Origin: Castellaniella defragrans
Lineage (GTDB): Bacteria > Pseudomonadota > Gammaproteobacteria > Burkholderiales > Burkholderiaceae_B
Assembly: GCF_014203015.1 (NCBI RefSeq)
Contig: NZ_JACHIB010000009.1
Coordinates: 62,001-126,000 of the forward strand
Length of the DNA: 64,000 nt
Direction of reading: 5' to 3'
Part shown: positions 28,511 to 37,463 of the stretch, in pieces
Layout of the letters: each line of letters begins with the position of its first letter
How positions within the stretch are numbered: the stretch's first letter is position 1
Translations under genes and position numbers: made by a program
Notes under the pieces: generated by a model
The model's database searches: none
Told to the model about the DNA's origin: nothing
What the model saw: the letters and a program-made list of their open reading frames with translations, nothing else

Positions 28511-29277
28511 AACACGCACGCATCGCCTGGCAGGGGGCGGTCCGCCCGGCTACGGTCGAGGACGACGGCACGCTGCGCCTGGCCGACGGCCGCGCGGCGC
28601 CCGCGGAGGAAGTCATCTGGCTGCCGCCGGTGCGGATCTGCACGGCCTTCGCGCTCGGGCTGAACTACGCCGACCACGCCGCGGAGCTGGCCTTCAAGGC
28701 GCCCGAGGTCCCGCTGGTCTTCCTGAAGGGCCCCAATACCTTCATCGGCCACCGCGCCGCCACCCACCGGCCGGACGGGGTGAAAAGCATGCACTACGAG
28801 TGCGAGCTGGCCGTGGTCATCGGACGCGGCGGGCGCGGCATCCGCCGCGAGCACGCCTACGAGCACGTCGCCGGCTACACCGTGGCCAACGACTACGCCA
28901 TCCGCGACTACCTGGAAAACTGGTACCGCCCCAACCTGCGGGTCAAGAACCGCGACGGCTGCACGCCCATCGGGCCCTGGATGGTCGACCGCGACGACGT
29001 GCCCGATCCCATGGCCCTGAAGCTGTGCACGCGCATCAACGGCCAGGTCGTGCAGCAGGGCACGACCGCCGACATGATCTTCGACGTGCCGTTCCTGATC
29101 GAATACCTGTCGGCCTTCATGACCCTGTCGCCGGGCGACGTGATCCTGACCGGCACCCCGCAGGGGCTGGCCGAGACCCGGCCCGGCGACGTGGTCGAGA
29201 CCGAGATCGAATCCGTGGGCTGCCTGGTCAACACCATCGTGGGCGACGAGGCCGGCCATTCTCAAACCGCTGACTAG
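28507..29277 (+). CDS. hpaG2: HpaG2: C-terminal half of homoprotocatechuate isomerase/decarboxylase
   Basis: A 256-residue enzyme of the fumarylacetoacetate hydrolase superfamily, which decarboxylates 5-oxopent-3-ene-1,2,5-tricarboxylate and isomerises the product. The metal-binding E-x-E is in [15 protein letters not shown] near residue 98 and the Asp in VANDYAIRDYLENW near residue 130; the substrate loop TGTPQGLAETRPGD is at the C-terminus. It is translationally coupled to hpaG1 and followed by hpaE after 13 bases. Confidence 0.9.
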   Translation: MKHARIAWQGAVRPATVEDDGTLRLADGRAAPAEEVIWLPPVRICTAFALGLNYADHAAELAFKAPEVPLVFLKGPNTFIGHRAATHRPDGVKSMHYECELAVVIGRGGRGIRREHAYEHVAGYTVANDYAIRDYLENWYRPNLRVKNRDGCTPIGPWMVDRDDVPDPMALKLCTRINGQVVQQGTTADMIFDVPFLIEYLSAFMTLSPGDVILTGTPQGLAETRPGDVVETEIESVGCLVNTIVGDEAGHSQTAD

Positions 29278-29290
29278 GGATGAATCTTTC

Positions 29291-30745
29291 ATGATCAAGC
29301 ATCTGATCGCCGGGCGCGAAGTCGAAAGCGCCGACGTTTTTGAAACCCTGAATCCCGCGACGGGCGAAGTCCTGGCCGAAGTCGCCAGCGGCGGCGCCGA
29401 CGAGGTCGATCAGGCGGTGCGGGCCGCCCAGGAGGCGTTCCCGGCCTGGGCCGCGCGCCCGGCCGCCGACCGCGCGGCCATCATGCATCGCCTGGGCGAG
29501 CTGATCACGCGCGACGTGCCCGAGCTCTCCCGCCTGGAAACGCAGGACACCGGCCAGGTCATCGGCCAGACCGGCAAGGCGCTGGTGCCGCGCGCGGCCA
29601 ACAACTTCCATTTCTTCGCCGAGCAGGTCAAGCGCCTGGACGGGGAAAGCTATCCCTCGGACACGGGCCACCTGAACGTCACGATGTGGCAGCCGGTGGG
29701 CGTCTGCGCCCTGATCTCGCCCTGGAACGTGCCGTTCATGACGGCGACCTGGAAGCTCGCCCCCTGCCTGGCGTTCGGCAACACGGCCGTCATGAAGATG
29801 AGCGAGCTCTCGCCCCTGACCGCCGACCGCCTGGGGCAGCTCGCCCTGGAAGCCGGCGTGCCGCCCGGGGTGTTCAACATCGTTCACGGCTACGGCGCCA
29901 CGGCGGGCGAGGCGCTGGTGTCGCACGCCGGCGTGCGCGCCGTGTCCTTCACCGGCTCGACCGCCACCGGCCACCGCATCGTGCGCGCCGCCGGCCTGAA
30001 GAAGTTCTCCATGGAACTGGGCGGCAAGTCGCCGTTCGTCGTGTTCGACGACGCCGACTACGAGCGCGCGCTGGATGCCGCCCTGTTCATGATCTTCTCG
30101 AACAACGGCGAACGCTGCACGGCGGGCAGCCGCATCCTGGTCCAGCGCGGCATCTACGAGCGCTTCCAGGCCGACTTCGCCGCCCGGACGCAGCGCCTGA
30201 CGGTGGGCGATCCGCTGGATCCCAAGACCATCGTCGGGCCGATGATCTCGGCCGGCCACCTGGCCAAGGTCACGGGCTACATCGAGGCCGGCCGGCGCGA
30301 AGGCGCCCGCCTGCTGTGCGGCGGCGGCACCCCGGACGTGGGCGCGGCCTTCCGCGGCGGCAACTGGGTCCAGCCCACCGTCTTCGCCGACGTGGACAAC
30401 GCGATGAGCATCGCCCAGGACGAGATCTTCGGCCCGGTGGCCTGCCTGATCCCCTTCGACGACGAAGCCCAGGCCCTGGCCATCGCCAACGACACGGCCT
30501 ACGGCCTGTCGTCCTACGTCTGGACCGAAAGCACCGGGCGGGCCCTGCGCATGGCGCGCGGCATCGAGGCCGGCATGGTGTTCGTCAACAGCCAGAACGT
30601 GCGCGACCTGCGCCAGCCCTTCGGCGGCGTCAAGGCCTCGGGCACCGGACGCGAGGGCGGGCATTACAGCTACGAGGTGTTCTGCGAAGCCAAGAACATC
30701 TGCATCTCATACGGGGATCATCCGATCCCTCGCTGGGGCGTCTGA
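29291..30745 (+). CDS. hpaE: 5-carboxymethyl-2-hydroxymuconate semialdehyde dehydrogenase
   Basis: A 484-residue aldehyde dehydrogenase that oxidises the ring-cleavage product 5-carboxymethyl-2-hydroxymuconate semialdehyde with NAD+. The catalytic Cys is in NNGERCTAGSRILVQ near residue 276, the general-base Glu in FSMELGGKSPFVVF near residue 242, and the cofactor loop is FTGSTATGHRIV. NSQNVRDLRQPFGGVKASG near the C-terminus fits HpaE. Context decides the substrate: hpaG2 lies upstream and the dioxygenase hpaD downstream. Confidence 0.92.
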   Translation: MIKHLIAGREVESADVFETLNPATGEVLAEVASGGADEVDQAVRAAQEAFPAWAARPAADRAAIMHRLGELITRDVPELSRLETQDTGQVIGQTGKALVPRAANNFHFFAEQVKRLDGESYPSDTGHLNVTMWQPVGVCALISPWNVPFMTATWKLAPCLAFGNTAVMKMSELSPLTADRLGQLALEAGVPPGVFNIVHGYGATAGEALVSHAGVRAVSFTGSTATGHRIVRAAGLKKFSMELGGKSPFVVFDDADYERALDAALFMIFSNNGERCTAGSRILVQRGIYERFQADFAARTQRLTVGDPLDPKTIVGPMISAGHLAKVTGYIEAGRREGARLLCGGGTPDVGAAFRGGNWVQPTVFADVDNAMSIAQDEIFGPVACLIPFDDEAQALAIANDTAYGLSSYVWTESTGRALRMARGIEAGMVFVNSQNVRDLRQPFGGVKASGTGREGGHYSYEVFCEAKNICISYGDHPIPRWGV

Positions 30746-30790
30746 ACCCCGGCCAACGTTGCATCATGACCCCCTTACGGAGGAGACACC

Positions 30791-31642
30791 ATGGGTAAGC
30801 TCGCTTTGACCGCGAAAATCACGCACGTGCCGTCGATGTATCTGTCCGAGCTGGACGGACCGCACAAAGGCTGCCGCCAGGCCGCCATCGACGGCCACAA
30901 GGAGATCGGCCGCCGCTGCCGCGAACTCGGCGTGGACACGATCGTCGTCTTCGACACGCACTGGCTGGTGAATTCCGGCTACCACATCAATTGCGCGCCG
31001 CATTTCAAGGGCATCTACACCAGCAACGAACTGCCGCACTTCATCAAGGACATGGCCTACGAGTACGACGGCAATCCGGAACTGGGCCGGCTGCTGGCCG
31101 ATGCCAGCACGGCGGCCGGCGTGCGCACCCGCTCGCACGAGATCGCCAGCCTGGAACTGGAATACGGCACGCTGGTGCCGATGCGCTACATGAACGAGGA
31201 CCGTGCGTTCAAGGTGGTGTCGGTGGCGGCGCTGTGCACCGTCCACAACATGGAGGACTCCGCCAAAATCGGCGCCGCCATGCGCCGCGCGGTCGAGGAG
31301 CAGTACGATGGGACGGTGGCCTTCCTCGCCAGCGGCTCGCTGTCGCACCGCTTCGCCCAGAACGGCGTGGCGGAAGACTACCTCTTCAAGGTCTGGAGCC
31401 CGTTCCTGGAAACCGTCGATCACGCCGTGATCGACATGTGGCAGCGCGGCGACTGGGCGACGTTCTGCGACATGCTGCCCGAGTACAACGCCAAGTGCCA
31501 CGGCGAAGGCAACATGCACGACACCGCCATGCTGCTGGGCGCCCTGGGCTGGGACCAGTACCGCGGCAAGGCCGAAGTGGTCACGCCGTATTTCGGCAGC
31601 TCGGGCACCGGCCAGATCAACGTGGTCCTGCCGGTCCAGTAA
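30791..31642 (+). CDS. hpaD: 3,4-dihydroxyphenylacetate 2,3-dioxygenase
   Basis: A 283-residue extradiol ring-cleavage enzyme of the LigB-like type III class, opening homoprotocatechuate next to its hydroxyls with Fe(II). Candidate metal ligands are His in KITHVPSMYLSELDGPHKGC, His in VVFDTHWLVNSGYH and Glu in AKCHGEGNMHD. The ATG has a strong GGAGGAG site eight bases upstream. The 111-base gap that follows is GC-rich and contains no gene; the next gene hpaF lacks an obvious ribosome site. Confidence 0.93.
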   Translation: MGKLALTAKITHVPSMYLSELDGPHKGCRQAAIDGHKEIGRRCRELGVDTIVVFDTHWLVNSGYHINCAPHFKGIYTSNELPHFIKDMAYEYDGNPELGRLLADASTAAGVRTRSHEIASLELEYGTLVPMRYMNEDRAFKVVSVAALCTVHNMEDSAKIGAAMRRAVEEQYDGTVAFLASGSLSHRFAQNGVAEDYLFKVWSPFLETVDHAVIDMWQRGDWATFCDMLPEYNAKCHGEGNMHDTAMLLGALGWDQYRGKAEVVTPYFGSSGTGQINVVLPVQ

Positions 31643-31753
31643 ATCCCGGCGCTTCCGGCCCCGCGCGGACGGCCCCGGCCGGCCGCCGCGCGGGCCACCC
31701 CTCCGCCCTGCGAAGGCGGGGGGCCGACATTTCCGCATCCTGGGTCTCATACC

Positions 31754-32140
31754 ATGGCACATCTGATCTTTGAATATTCAGGCAATCTCGCCCAGGAAGG
31801 CGACATTCCCGGCCTGCTGCGCAAGGCCAACCACATCCTGATCGACACCGGCCTGTTCCCCCCGGGCGGCATCCGCTCGCGCGCCCTGCGCCTGGACGAA
31901 TACTGCGTGGCCGAGGGCGACCACGACGACGCCTTCGTGCACGCCACCGTCAAGATCGGCGCGGGCCGCGCGCCCCAGGCCGTGCGCGACACCGCCCAGG
32001 CGCTGTTCGACATGATGAAGCAGCATTTCGATCCGCTGTTCCAGCGCCGCACCCTGGCCCTGTCTCTGGAATTGTCCGAATTTTCCGAGGCGGGCACGCT
32101 CAAGCACAACAACATCCATGCCCGCTATGCCAAACACTGA
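31754..32140 (+). CDS. hpaF: 5-carboxymethyl-2-hydroxymuconate delta-isomerase with Ala in place of Pro1
   Basis: A 128-residue tautomerase-superfamily protein that isomerises 5-carboxymethyl-2-hydroxymuconate. It follows HpaF/HpcD along its length: [50 protein letters not shown] and [11 protein letters not shown]. The family normally begins Met-Pro, the amino-terminal Pro1 being the catalytic base. Here the second codon is GCA (Ala), so the mature protein would start with Ala. No start codon nearby restores Pro. No Shine-Dalgarno sequence is visible before the ATG. It overlaps hpaH. Confidence 0.88.
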   Translation: MAHLIFEYSGNLAQEGDIPGLLRKANHILIDTGLFPPGGIRSRALRLDEYCVAEGDHDDAFVHATVKIGAGRAPQAVRDTAQALFDMMKQHFDPLFQRRTLALSLELSEFSEAGTLKHNNIHARYAKH

Positions 32141-32984
32141 TACCGCCACCGCCGACCGCCCGCGCGCGGCCGCCGCGGAGTCCCTGCCGCGCGACGCCAT
32201 CGCCCGCATCGCCGCTTCCCTGCACGAGGCCGAGCGCGCCCGCGTCCAGGTGCGCGCGCCGTCCCTGGACCATCCCGGCATCACCATCGAGGACGCCTAC
32301 GCCATCCAGAGCGAGGGCATCCGCCTGAAGCTGCAGGAAGGCCGGCGCATCATCGGCCGCAAGATCGGCCTGACCTCGCGCGCCATGCAGCGGTCCTCGC
32401 AGATCGAGGAGCCCGACTACGGCGTGCTGCTCGACGACATGCTGTTCGAGAACGGCCAGGACATTCCCTTCGACCGCTTCATCGTGCCCATGGTCGAGGT
32501 CGAGCTGGTGTTCCACCTGACCCGCGACCTGGCCGGGCCCGAGGTCACCCTGTTCGACGTGCTGGACGCCACCGACTACGTCATGCCCGCCATCGAGCTC
32601 ATCGACGCGCGCTGCCACCGCGTCGATCCGGCGAGCGGGCGGCCGCGCCTGGTGATGGACACGATCTCGGACAATGCCGCCAACGCCGGGCTGGTGCTGG
32701 GCGGGCGCGCCATCCGCCCCATGGACCTGGACCTGCGCTGGGCCGGCGCGCTGCTGATGCGCAACGGCGTGATCGAGGAGACCGGCGTGGCCGCCGGGGT
32801 GCTGAACCATCCGGCCAACGGCATCGTCTGGCTGGCGCGCAAGCTGGCCCGGCACGGCGCCGGCCTGGAGGCGGGGCAGCTGATCCTGGCGGGTTCCTTC
32901 ACGCGGCCGGTGGCCGCGCAGCCGGGGGACACCTTCCACATCGATTACGGCCCGCTGGGCAGCATTTCCAACCGTTTCGCCTGA
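32118..32984 (+). CDS. hpaH: 2-oxo-hept-4-ene-1,7-dioate hydratase
   Basis: A 288-residue (with this start) Mg2+-dependent hydratase of the pathway, FAH-like fold. Signatures: [53 protein letters not shown] (the E-x-E metal ligands) and [11 protein letters not shown]. The first ~25 residues are polar, Ala-rich and variable. ATG codons at 32118 and 32127 are both possible; either overlaps the end of hpaF (by 23 or 14 bases), implying coupled translation. Confidence 0.92.
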   Translation: MPAMPNTDTATADRPRAAAAESLPRDAIARIAASLHEAERARVQVRAPSLDHPGITIEDAYAIQSEGIRLKLQEGRRIIGRKIGLTSRAMQRSSQIEEPDYGVLLDDMLFENGQDIPFDRFIVPMVEVELVFHLTRDLAGPEVTLFDVLDATDYVMPAIELIDARCHRVDPASGRPRLVMDTISDNAANAGLVLGGRAIRPMDLDLRWAGALLMRNGVIEETGVAAGVLNHPANGIVWLARKLARHGAGLEAGQLILAGSFTRPVAAQPGDTFHIDYGPLGSISNRFA

Positions 32985-33018
32985 TTCGTCCGATTCATAC
33001 GATTCGTCCGATTTCTCT
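32983..33018. repeat. 9-base tandem repeats between hpaH and hpaI
   Basis: GATTCGTCC, GATTCATAC, GATTCGTCC and GATTTCTCT follow one another at 32983-33018, starting inside the hpaH stop codon. Units one and three are identical, the others differ at two or more places. The tract lies about 30 bases before the hpaI start. Confidence 0.85.
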
Positions 33019-33048
33019 CCGTCCGGCCCTTTCTTTCGGAGGATACGC

Positions 33049-33849
33049 ATGGCCGCGCTCCACAATTCGTTCAAGGCCGCCCTGCGCGGCGACCCGGTGC
33101 CGCGCATCGGCCTGTTCATGGGGCTGTGCGATCCCGGCGTGGCCGAGCTGCTCGGCGACACCGGCCTGGACTGGCTGCTGATCGACGGCGAGCACGGCCC
33201 GAACGACCTGCGCACCGTCCTCGCGCAACTGCGGGCGCTCGAAGCCTGCCGGGCCGACGTCCTGGTGCGCATCGTCGATCACGATCCCGCGCTCATCAAG
33301 CAGATGCTCGACATCGGCGTCCAGTCCCTGCTGGTGCCGATGGTGGAGTCGGCCGAACAGGCGCGCGCCCTGGTGCGGGCCACCCGCTATCCGCCCGCCG
33401 GCATCCGCGGGGTGGGCTCGGCGCTGGCGCGCGCGGCGCGCTGGAACGGCGTGCCCGACTACCTGAAGCGGGCCGACGACGAGATCTGCCTGATCGTCCA
33501 GGCGGAATCCCGCGCCAGCCTGGACGCGCTGGACGACATCCTGACGGTGGAGGGTGTGGACGCCGTGTTCATCGGCCCTTCGGACCTGGCCGCCTCGATG
33601 GGGCACCTGGGCCAGCCGGAGCACCCCGAGGTGCGCGCCGCCGTGCTCGGCGCCCTGGAGAAGGTCGTCCGCAGCGGCAAGGCCGCCGGCGTGTTCGCCA
33701 CCCGGCTGGACACCGCCCGCCTCTATTGCCAGGCGGGGGCCCGCTTCGTGGCCCTGGGTACGGACACTCTGCTGCTGCGCCAATCGGCCGCCGGCCTGGT
33801 GCAGGCCTTCCATGCCGGCGCCGCCCAGGCGGCCGGCGCCGGGTACTGA
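33049..33849 (+). CDS. hpaI: 4-hydroxy-2-oxoheptane-1,7-dioate aldolase
   Basis: A 266-residue class II pyruvate aldolase performing the last step, giving pyruvate and succinate semialdehyde. GLFMGLCDPGVAELLGDTGL, DWLLIDGEHGPND (catalytic His and acidic residues), VGSALARAARWN and VFIGPSDLAASMGHLG are HpaI motifs; the metal-binding Glu is in IVQAESRASL. TTTCGGAGG before the ATG is the ribosome site. The succinate semialdehyde formed could feed the GabD-type enzyme encoded at 12.8 kb. The 3' end contains half of an exact 18-base duplication. Confidence 0.93.
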   Translation: MAALHNSFKAALRGDPVPRIGLFMGLCDPGVAELLGDTGLDWLLIDGEHGPNDLRTVLAQLRALEACRADVLVRIVDHDPALIKQMLDIGVQSLLVPMVESAEQARALVRATRYPPAGIRGVGSALARAARWNGVPDYLKRADDEICLIVQAESRASLDALDDILTVEGVDAVFIGPSDLAASMGHLGQPEHPEVRAAVLGALEKVVRSGKAAGVFATRLDTARLYCQAGARFVALGTDTLLLRQSAAGLVQAFHAGAAQAAGAGY

Positions 33850-33867
33850 GCCGGCGCCGGGTACTGA
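33832..33867. repeat. Exact 18-base tandem duplication over the hpaI stop codon
   Basis: The 18-base unit at 33832-33849, beginning GCCGGCGCC and ending GGGTACTGA, is repeated without change at 33850-33867. The first copy ends in the hpaI stop codon TGA. A partial third copy (GCCGGCGCC) follows at about 33874. Confidence 0.95.
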
Positions 33868-33903
33868 GCTGGGGCCGGCGCCGCGGAGCCCGGCCGGCGG
33901 GGC

Positions 33904-35289
33904 CTAGAACGGCAGCGTCCGCCCGGGCAGGAGCTCGGCGAAGGCGGCGCGGAATTCGTCCTGGATGCGCGCCAGGGCTTCGGGCGTGTCGCCCTCGAAG
34001 CGCAGCACCACCACGGGCGTCGTGTTGGACGCCCGCGCCAGGCCGAAGCCGTCGGGGTATTCGGCGCGGACGCCGTCGATCGTGACGAGGTCCGTGGCGC
34101 CGGGGAAGCGGCCCTCGGACTGCAGGCGATGGATGAAGGCGTGCGGTTCGCCCTCGGCCATGGGCAGCTTCAGCTCCGGCGTGGAGAGGCCCTGGGGCAG
34201 GGATTCCAGCACCCGGCTCGGATCGTCGCTGCGCGACAGGATTTCCAGCAGGCGCGCGCCGGCGTAGAGGCCGTCGTCGAAGCCGTACCAGCGTTCCTTG
34301 AAGAAGATGTGGCCGCTCATCTCGCCGGCCAGCGGCGCGCCGGTCTCGGCCAGGCGCGCCTTGATCAGCGAATGCCCGGTCTGCGACATCAGCGGCGTCC
34401 CGCCGGCCTCGCGCACGGCCCGGCCCAGGTGGCGGCTGCACTTGACGTCGAAGATGATCGAGGCGCCCGGCTGGCGCTGCAGGATGTCGCGGGCGAACAG
34501 GATCATCTGGCGGTCGGGCCAGACGATCTGGCCGGAGCGGGTGACCACGCCCAGGCGGTCGGCGTCGCCGTCGAAGGCCAGGCCCAGTTCGCAGTCGGTG
34601 TCGCGCAGGTGCGCGATCAGGTCCTGGAGATTGGCCGGGTCCGCCGGATCGGGGTGGTGGTTGGGAAACAGGCCATCGACCTCGCAGTACAGTTCGTCGA
34701 CCGTGCAGCCCAGCGCGCGGAACAGGCGGGCGGCGGCCACGCCGCCCACGCCGTTGCCGCAGTCGATGGCGATGCGCATGGGGCGCGCGAGGCGGACGTG
34801 GCCGGCGATCTCGCGGATGTAGGCGTCCATCAGGTCGGTGGCGACGCTCAGGCCGGGGATCGTGCCCACGGGCGCCTCGATTCCGTCCATGGCCTGGCGC
34901 AGGGCCTGGATCTCGTCGCCATGGAGCGTGCGCCCCGCCATCATCATCTTGAAGCCGTTGTAGTCGGGCGGATTGTGGCTGCCGGTGATGGCGACCCCCG
35001 AGCCGCTGCCGTCGCGGTGGGCGGCGTAGTACACCAGCGGCGTGTGCGCCAGGCCCAGGTCCACCGTGTCGATCCCGCCGGCGTGCAGGCCGGTCTTGAC
35101 GGCGTGGGCCAGCCCGCGGCTGCTCAGGCGCCCGTCGTAGCCGACCGCCAGGCTGCGCACGCCCTCGCGCCGGGCCTGGGCGGCCAGGGCCAGCCCCAGG
35201 CGGTGGGCGAAGGGTTCGTTGATCTGTCCGGGCACGGTGCCGCGGATGTCGTAGGCTTTGAAGACGGCGGAAGGCAGGGGTGCGTTCAT
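33904..35289 (-). CDS. Phosphomannomutase/phosphoglucomutase
   Basis: A 461-residue alpha-D-phosphohexomutase of the AlgC type, interconverting mannose-1-P/-6-P and glucose-1-P/-6-P. The phosphoserine loop ITGSHNPPDYNGFK (Ser near residue 101), the Mg2+ loop AFDGDADRLGVV, the sugar-binding GEMSGHIFFKERW and the phosphate-binding RASNTTPVVVLRFEG give all four domains. It could supply sugar phosphates for LPS or the glycan locus at 14-24 kb. It is divergent from the FAD-linked oxidase across about 200 bases that show no further gene. Confidence 0.93.
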   Translation of the reverse strand: MNAPLPSAVFKAYDIRGTVPGQINEPFAHRLGLALAAQARREGVRSLAVGYDGRLSSRGLAHAVKTGLHAGGIDTVDLGLAHTPLVYYAAHRDGSGSGVAITGSHNPPDYNGFKMMMAGRTLHGDEIQALRQAMDGIEAPVGTIPGLSVATDLMDAYIREIAGHVRLARPMRIAIDCGNGVGGVAAARLFRALGCTVDELYCEVDGLFPNHHPDPADPANLQDLIAHLRDTDCELGLAFDGDADRLGVVTRSGQIVWPDRQMILFARDILQRQPGASIIFDVKCSRHLGRAVREAGGTPLMSQTGHSLIKARLAETGAPLAGEMSGHIFFKERWYGFDDGLYAGARLLEILSRSDDPSRVLESLPQGLSTPELKLPMAEGEPHAFIHRLQSEGRFPGATDLVTIDGVRAEYPDGFGLARASNTTPVVVLRFEGDTPEALARIQDEFRAAFAELLPGRTLPF

Positions 35290-35486
35290 GGAAGATTCCG
35301 GCGTAAAGATCGGCTAGGGAAGGTTTGAGCCGGTCGAGCGGAAAGCGGGCGCAGCAGACCGCCCGAGACCGCAGATGCACGCGGCGTGAGGACCGGTTCA
35401 GACCTTTCCTCATTATCGCCGATTACAATCGGAGGTTCTTTTCACTTCTTATCCGCGCCGCGGCACGCGGCGCAACGACGAAGGCC

Positions 35487-36902
35487 ATGGATCATCTGGA
35501 TGCTTTGCGCGCGACGGTCGGCGCCGCGCAGGTGCTGACCGGCGCGGACGCGCTGCCCTGGGAAACGGACTGGCGCGAGCGCTACCGCGGCCGGGCGCTG
35601 GCCGTGGTGCGGCCGGGCACGACCGACGAGGTCGCGGCGGTGGTGCGCCTGTGCGCGCAGGCCGGGCTGCCCGTGATCCCGCAGGGCGGCAATACCGGGC
35701 TGTGCGGCGGGGCCACGCCCGACGATTCCGGCCGGGCGGTGATCCTGTCGCTGCAGCGCCTGAACCGCGTCCGCGGCATCGACACCGACAACGACACGAT
35801 GGAGGTCGAGGCCGGCTGCGTGCTGCAGTCCGTGCAGCAGGCCGCGCGCGAGGCCGGCCGGCTGTTTCCGCTCAGCCTGGCGGCCGAGGGCAGCTGCACG
35901 ATCGGCGGCAACCTGGCCACCAACGCGGGCGGCACGCAGGTCCTGCGCTACGGCAACATGCGCGAACTCACCCTGGGGCTGGAGGTCGTCACCGCCCAGG
36001 GGGACGTCTGGCACGGCCTGCGCGGCCTGCGCAAGGACAACACCGGCTACGACCTGCGCGACCTGTTCATCGGCAGCGAAGGCACGCTGGGCGTGATCAC
36101 GGCGGCCACGCTGAAGCTGCATCCGCTGCCGGTGGCGCGCTGCACCGCGCTGCTGGCCCTGGATTCGATCGAGGCGGGCATCGCCATGCTGGGCCGCGCC
36201 CGCGCGGGGCTGGGTGCCTCGCTGACCGGCTTCGAGCTGATGGCCGGCAACTGCCTCCAGGACGTGGTGCGCTGCTTTCCGCAGCAGCGCCTGCCCTTCG
36301 AGGGCCCGTCGGCCGACAGGCCCTGGTACGCGCTGCTCGAACTGTCGGACAGCGAATCCGAGGCCCACGCCCGCGAGCGCTTCGAGGTCGTGGTGGGCGA
36401 GGCGATCGAGGCCGGCGTCGTCCTGGATGCCGTGATCGCCGAATCCATGGCGCAGAGCCACGCGCTGTGGCACCTGCGCGAAAGCATCCCCCTGGCGGAA
36501 AAGGAATCCGGCAAGAGCATCAAGCACGACGTCTCGATCCCGGTGTCGCGCATGGCCGAGTTCGTGCTGGGCACCAACGCCGCGCTGCAGGCCGCGTTCC
36601 CCGGCATCCGGCACGTGATCTTCGGCCACCTGGGCGACGGCAACCTGCACTACAACGTCGCGCGCGGGCCGGACTGGGCCGAAGGCCGGCTGCTGGCGTG
36701 CCAGGACGCGGTCTACGAGCTGGTGCATGACCGCGTGCACGCGGTGGGCGGCTCGATCAGCGCCGAGCACGGGGTGGGGCAGCTCAAGCGCGACGTGCTG
36801 CCGCGCTACAAGGACCCGGTGGAGATGGTGCTGATGCATCGCATCAAGGCGGCCCTGGATCCCCAGGGCATCATGAATCCGGGCAAGGTCCTGGTGGGGT
36901 AG
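35487..36902 (+). CDS. FAD-linked 2-hydroxyacid oxidase/dehydrogenase (GlcD/D2HGDH type)
   Basis: A 471-residue flavoprotein of the PCMH/VAO family. The FAD domain carries VIPQGGNTGLCGGATPDDSG, AAEGSCTIGGNLATNAGGTQ and IGSEGTLGVITAATLKLHP; the C-terminal cap has FGHLGDGNLHYNVA, SISAEHGVGQLKRDVLPRYK and PQGIMNPGKVL, whose His residues bind the metal and substrate carboxylate. The family oxidises D-lactate, glycolate or D-2-hydroxyglutarate; the substrate here is not evident. The ATG at 35487 is preferred over the open frame starting at 35325, whose first 54 residues lack similarity. No GlcE/GlcF genes are adjacent. Confidence 0.88.
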   Translation: MDHLDALRATVGAAQVLTGADALPWETDWRERYRGRALAVVRPGTTDEVAAVVRLCAQAGLPVIPQGGNTGLCGGATPDDSGRAVILSLQRLNRVRGIDTDNDTMEVEAGCVLQSVQQAAREAGRLFPLSLAAEGSCTIGGNLATNAGGTQVLRYGNMRELTLGLEVVTAQGDVWHGLRGLRKDNTGYDLRDLFIGSEGTLGVITAATLKLHPLPVARCTALLALDSIEAGIAMLGRARAGLGASLTGFELMAGNCLQDVVRCFPQQRLPFEGPSADRPWYALLELSDSESEAHARERFEVVVGEAIEAGVVLDAVIAESMAQSHALWHLRESIPLAEKESGKSIKHDVSIPVSRMAEFVLGTNAALQAAFPGIRHVIFGHLGDGNLHYNVARGPDWAEGRLLACQDAVYELVHDRVHAVGGSISAEHGVGQLKRDVLPRYKDPVEMVLMHRIKAALDPQGIMNPGKVLVG

Positions 36903-37024
36903 GGCGCGCGGCCGGTCCGCCCATCCCCCGCGGCCTGCCGCCCGGCCGCCCGCCGGCGCGGGGATCCGGCCCTGGTTCCGGGCTATGATGGCGCCTTCCT
37001 CCACTCCCTTTGGAAGCTGTCGTC

Positions 37025-37375
37025 ATGACCATCCAGCGCATCGAACCCGGCGCCCGCATGAGCGGCGCCGTCGTCCACGGCAACATCGTCTACCTGTCGG
37101 GCCAGGTGGGCCATGAGGGCGACGACGTCCAGACCCAGGCGCGCACGGCGCTGGCCGAGGTCGATCGCCTGCTGGAGAAGGCCGGCAGCCACAAGTCCCG
37201 CATCCTGCAGGCCACCCTCTGGCTGGCCGACATGGCCGATTTCCCGGCCATGAACCCGGTCTGGGAGGCCTGGATCGACCCGGCCAACCCGCCGGCCCGC
37301 GCCACGGGCGAGGCGCGCCTGGCCGCGCCCGGCCTGAAGTTCGAGGTGATCGTCGTCGCCGCCCTCAACGATTGA
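37025..37375 (+). CDS. RidA family protein
   Basis: A 116-residue member of the YjgF/YER057c/UK114 family. RidA proteins hydrolyse reactive enamine/imine intermediates; other branches have catabolic roles. The sequence shows GNIVYLSGQVGHEGDDVQTQ, QATLWLADMADFPAMNPVWE and PPARATGEARLAAPGLKFEV, containing the conserved Arg that binds the carboxylate. The C-terminal Glu of the canonical RidA active site is replaced here (KFEVIVVAALND keeps a Glu one turn earlier). TTTGGAAG precedes the ATG. Confidence 0.88.
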   Translation: MTIQRIEPGARMSGAVVHGNIVYLSGQVGHEGDDVQTQARTALAEVDRLLEKAGSHKSRILQATLWLADMADFPAMNPVWEAWIDPANPPARATGEARLAAPGLKFEVIVVAALND

Positions 37376-37463
37376 GATCCCGCGCCCGGGCTCGCCGGGC
37401 CGCGTTCCGGATTCTGGACGGCACGCCTCGCAGGCCGCGCCGGGCCGCAGGCCCGGCCCCGCG

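Noticed and set aside
31643-31753. Extra gene between hpaD and hpaF
   Set aside because: The 111-base gap is GC-rich with no start codon and frame combination of useful length.
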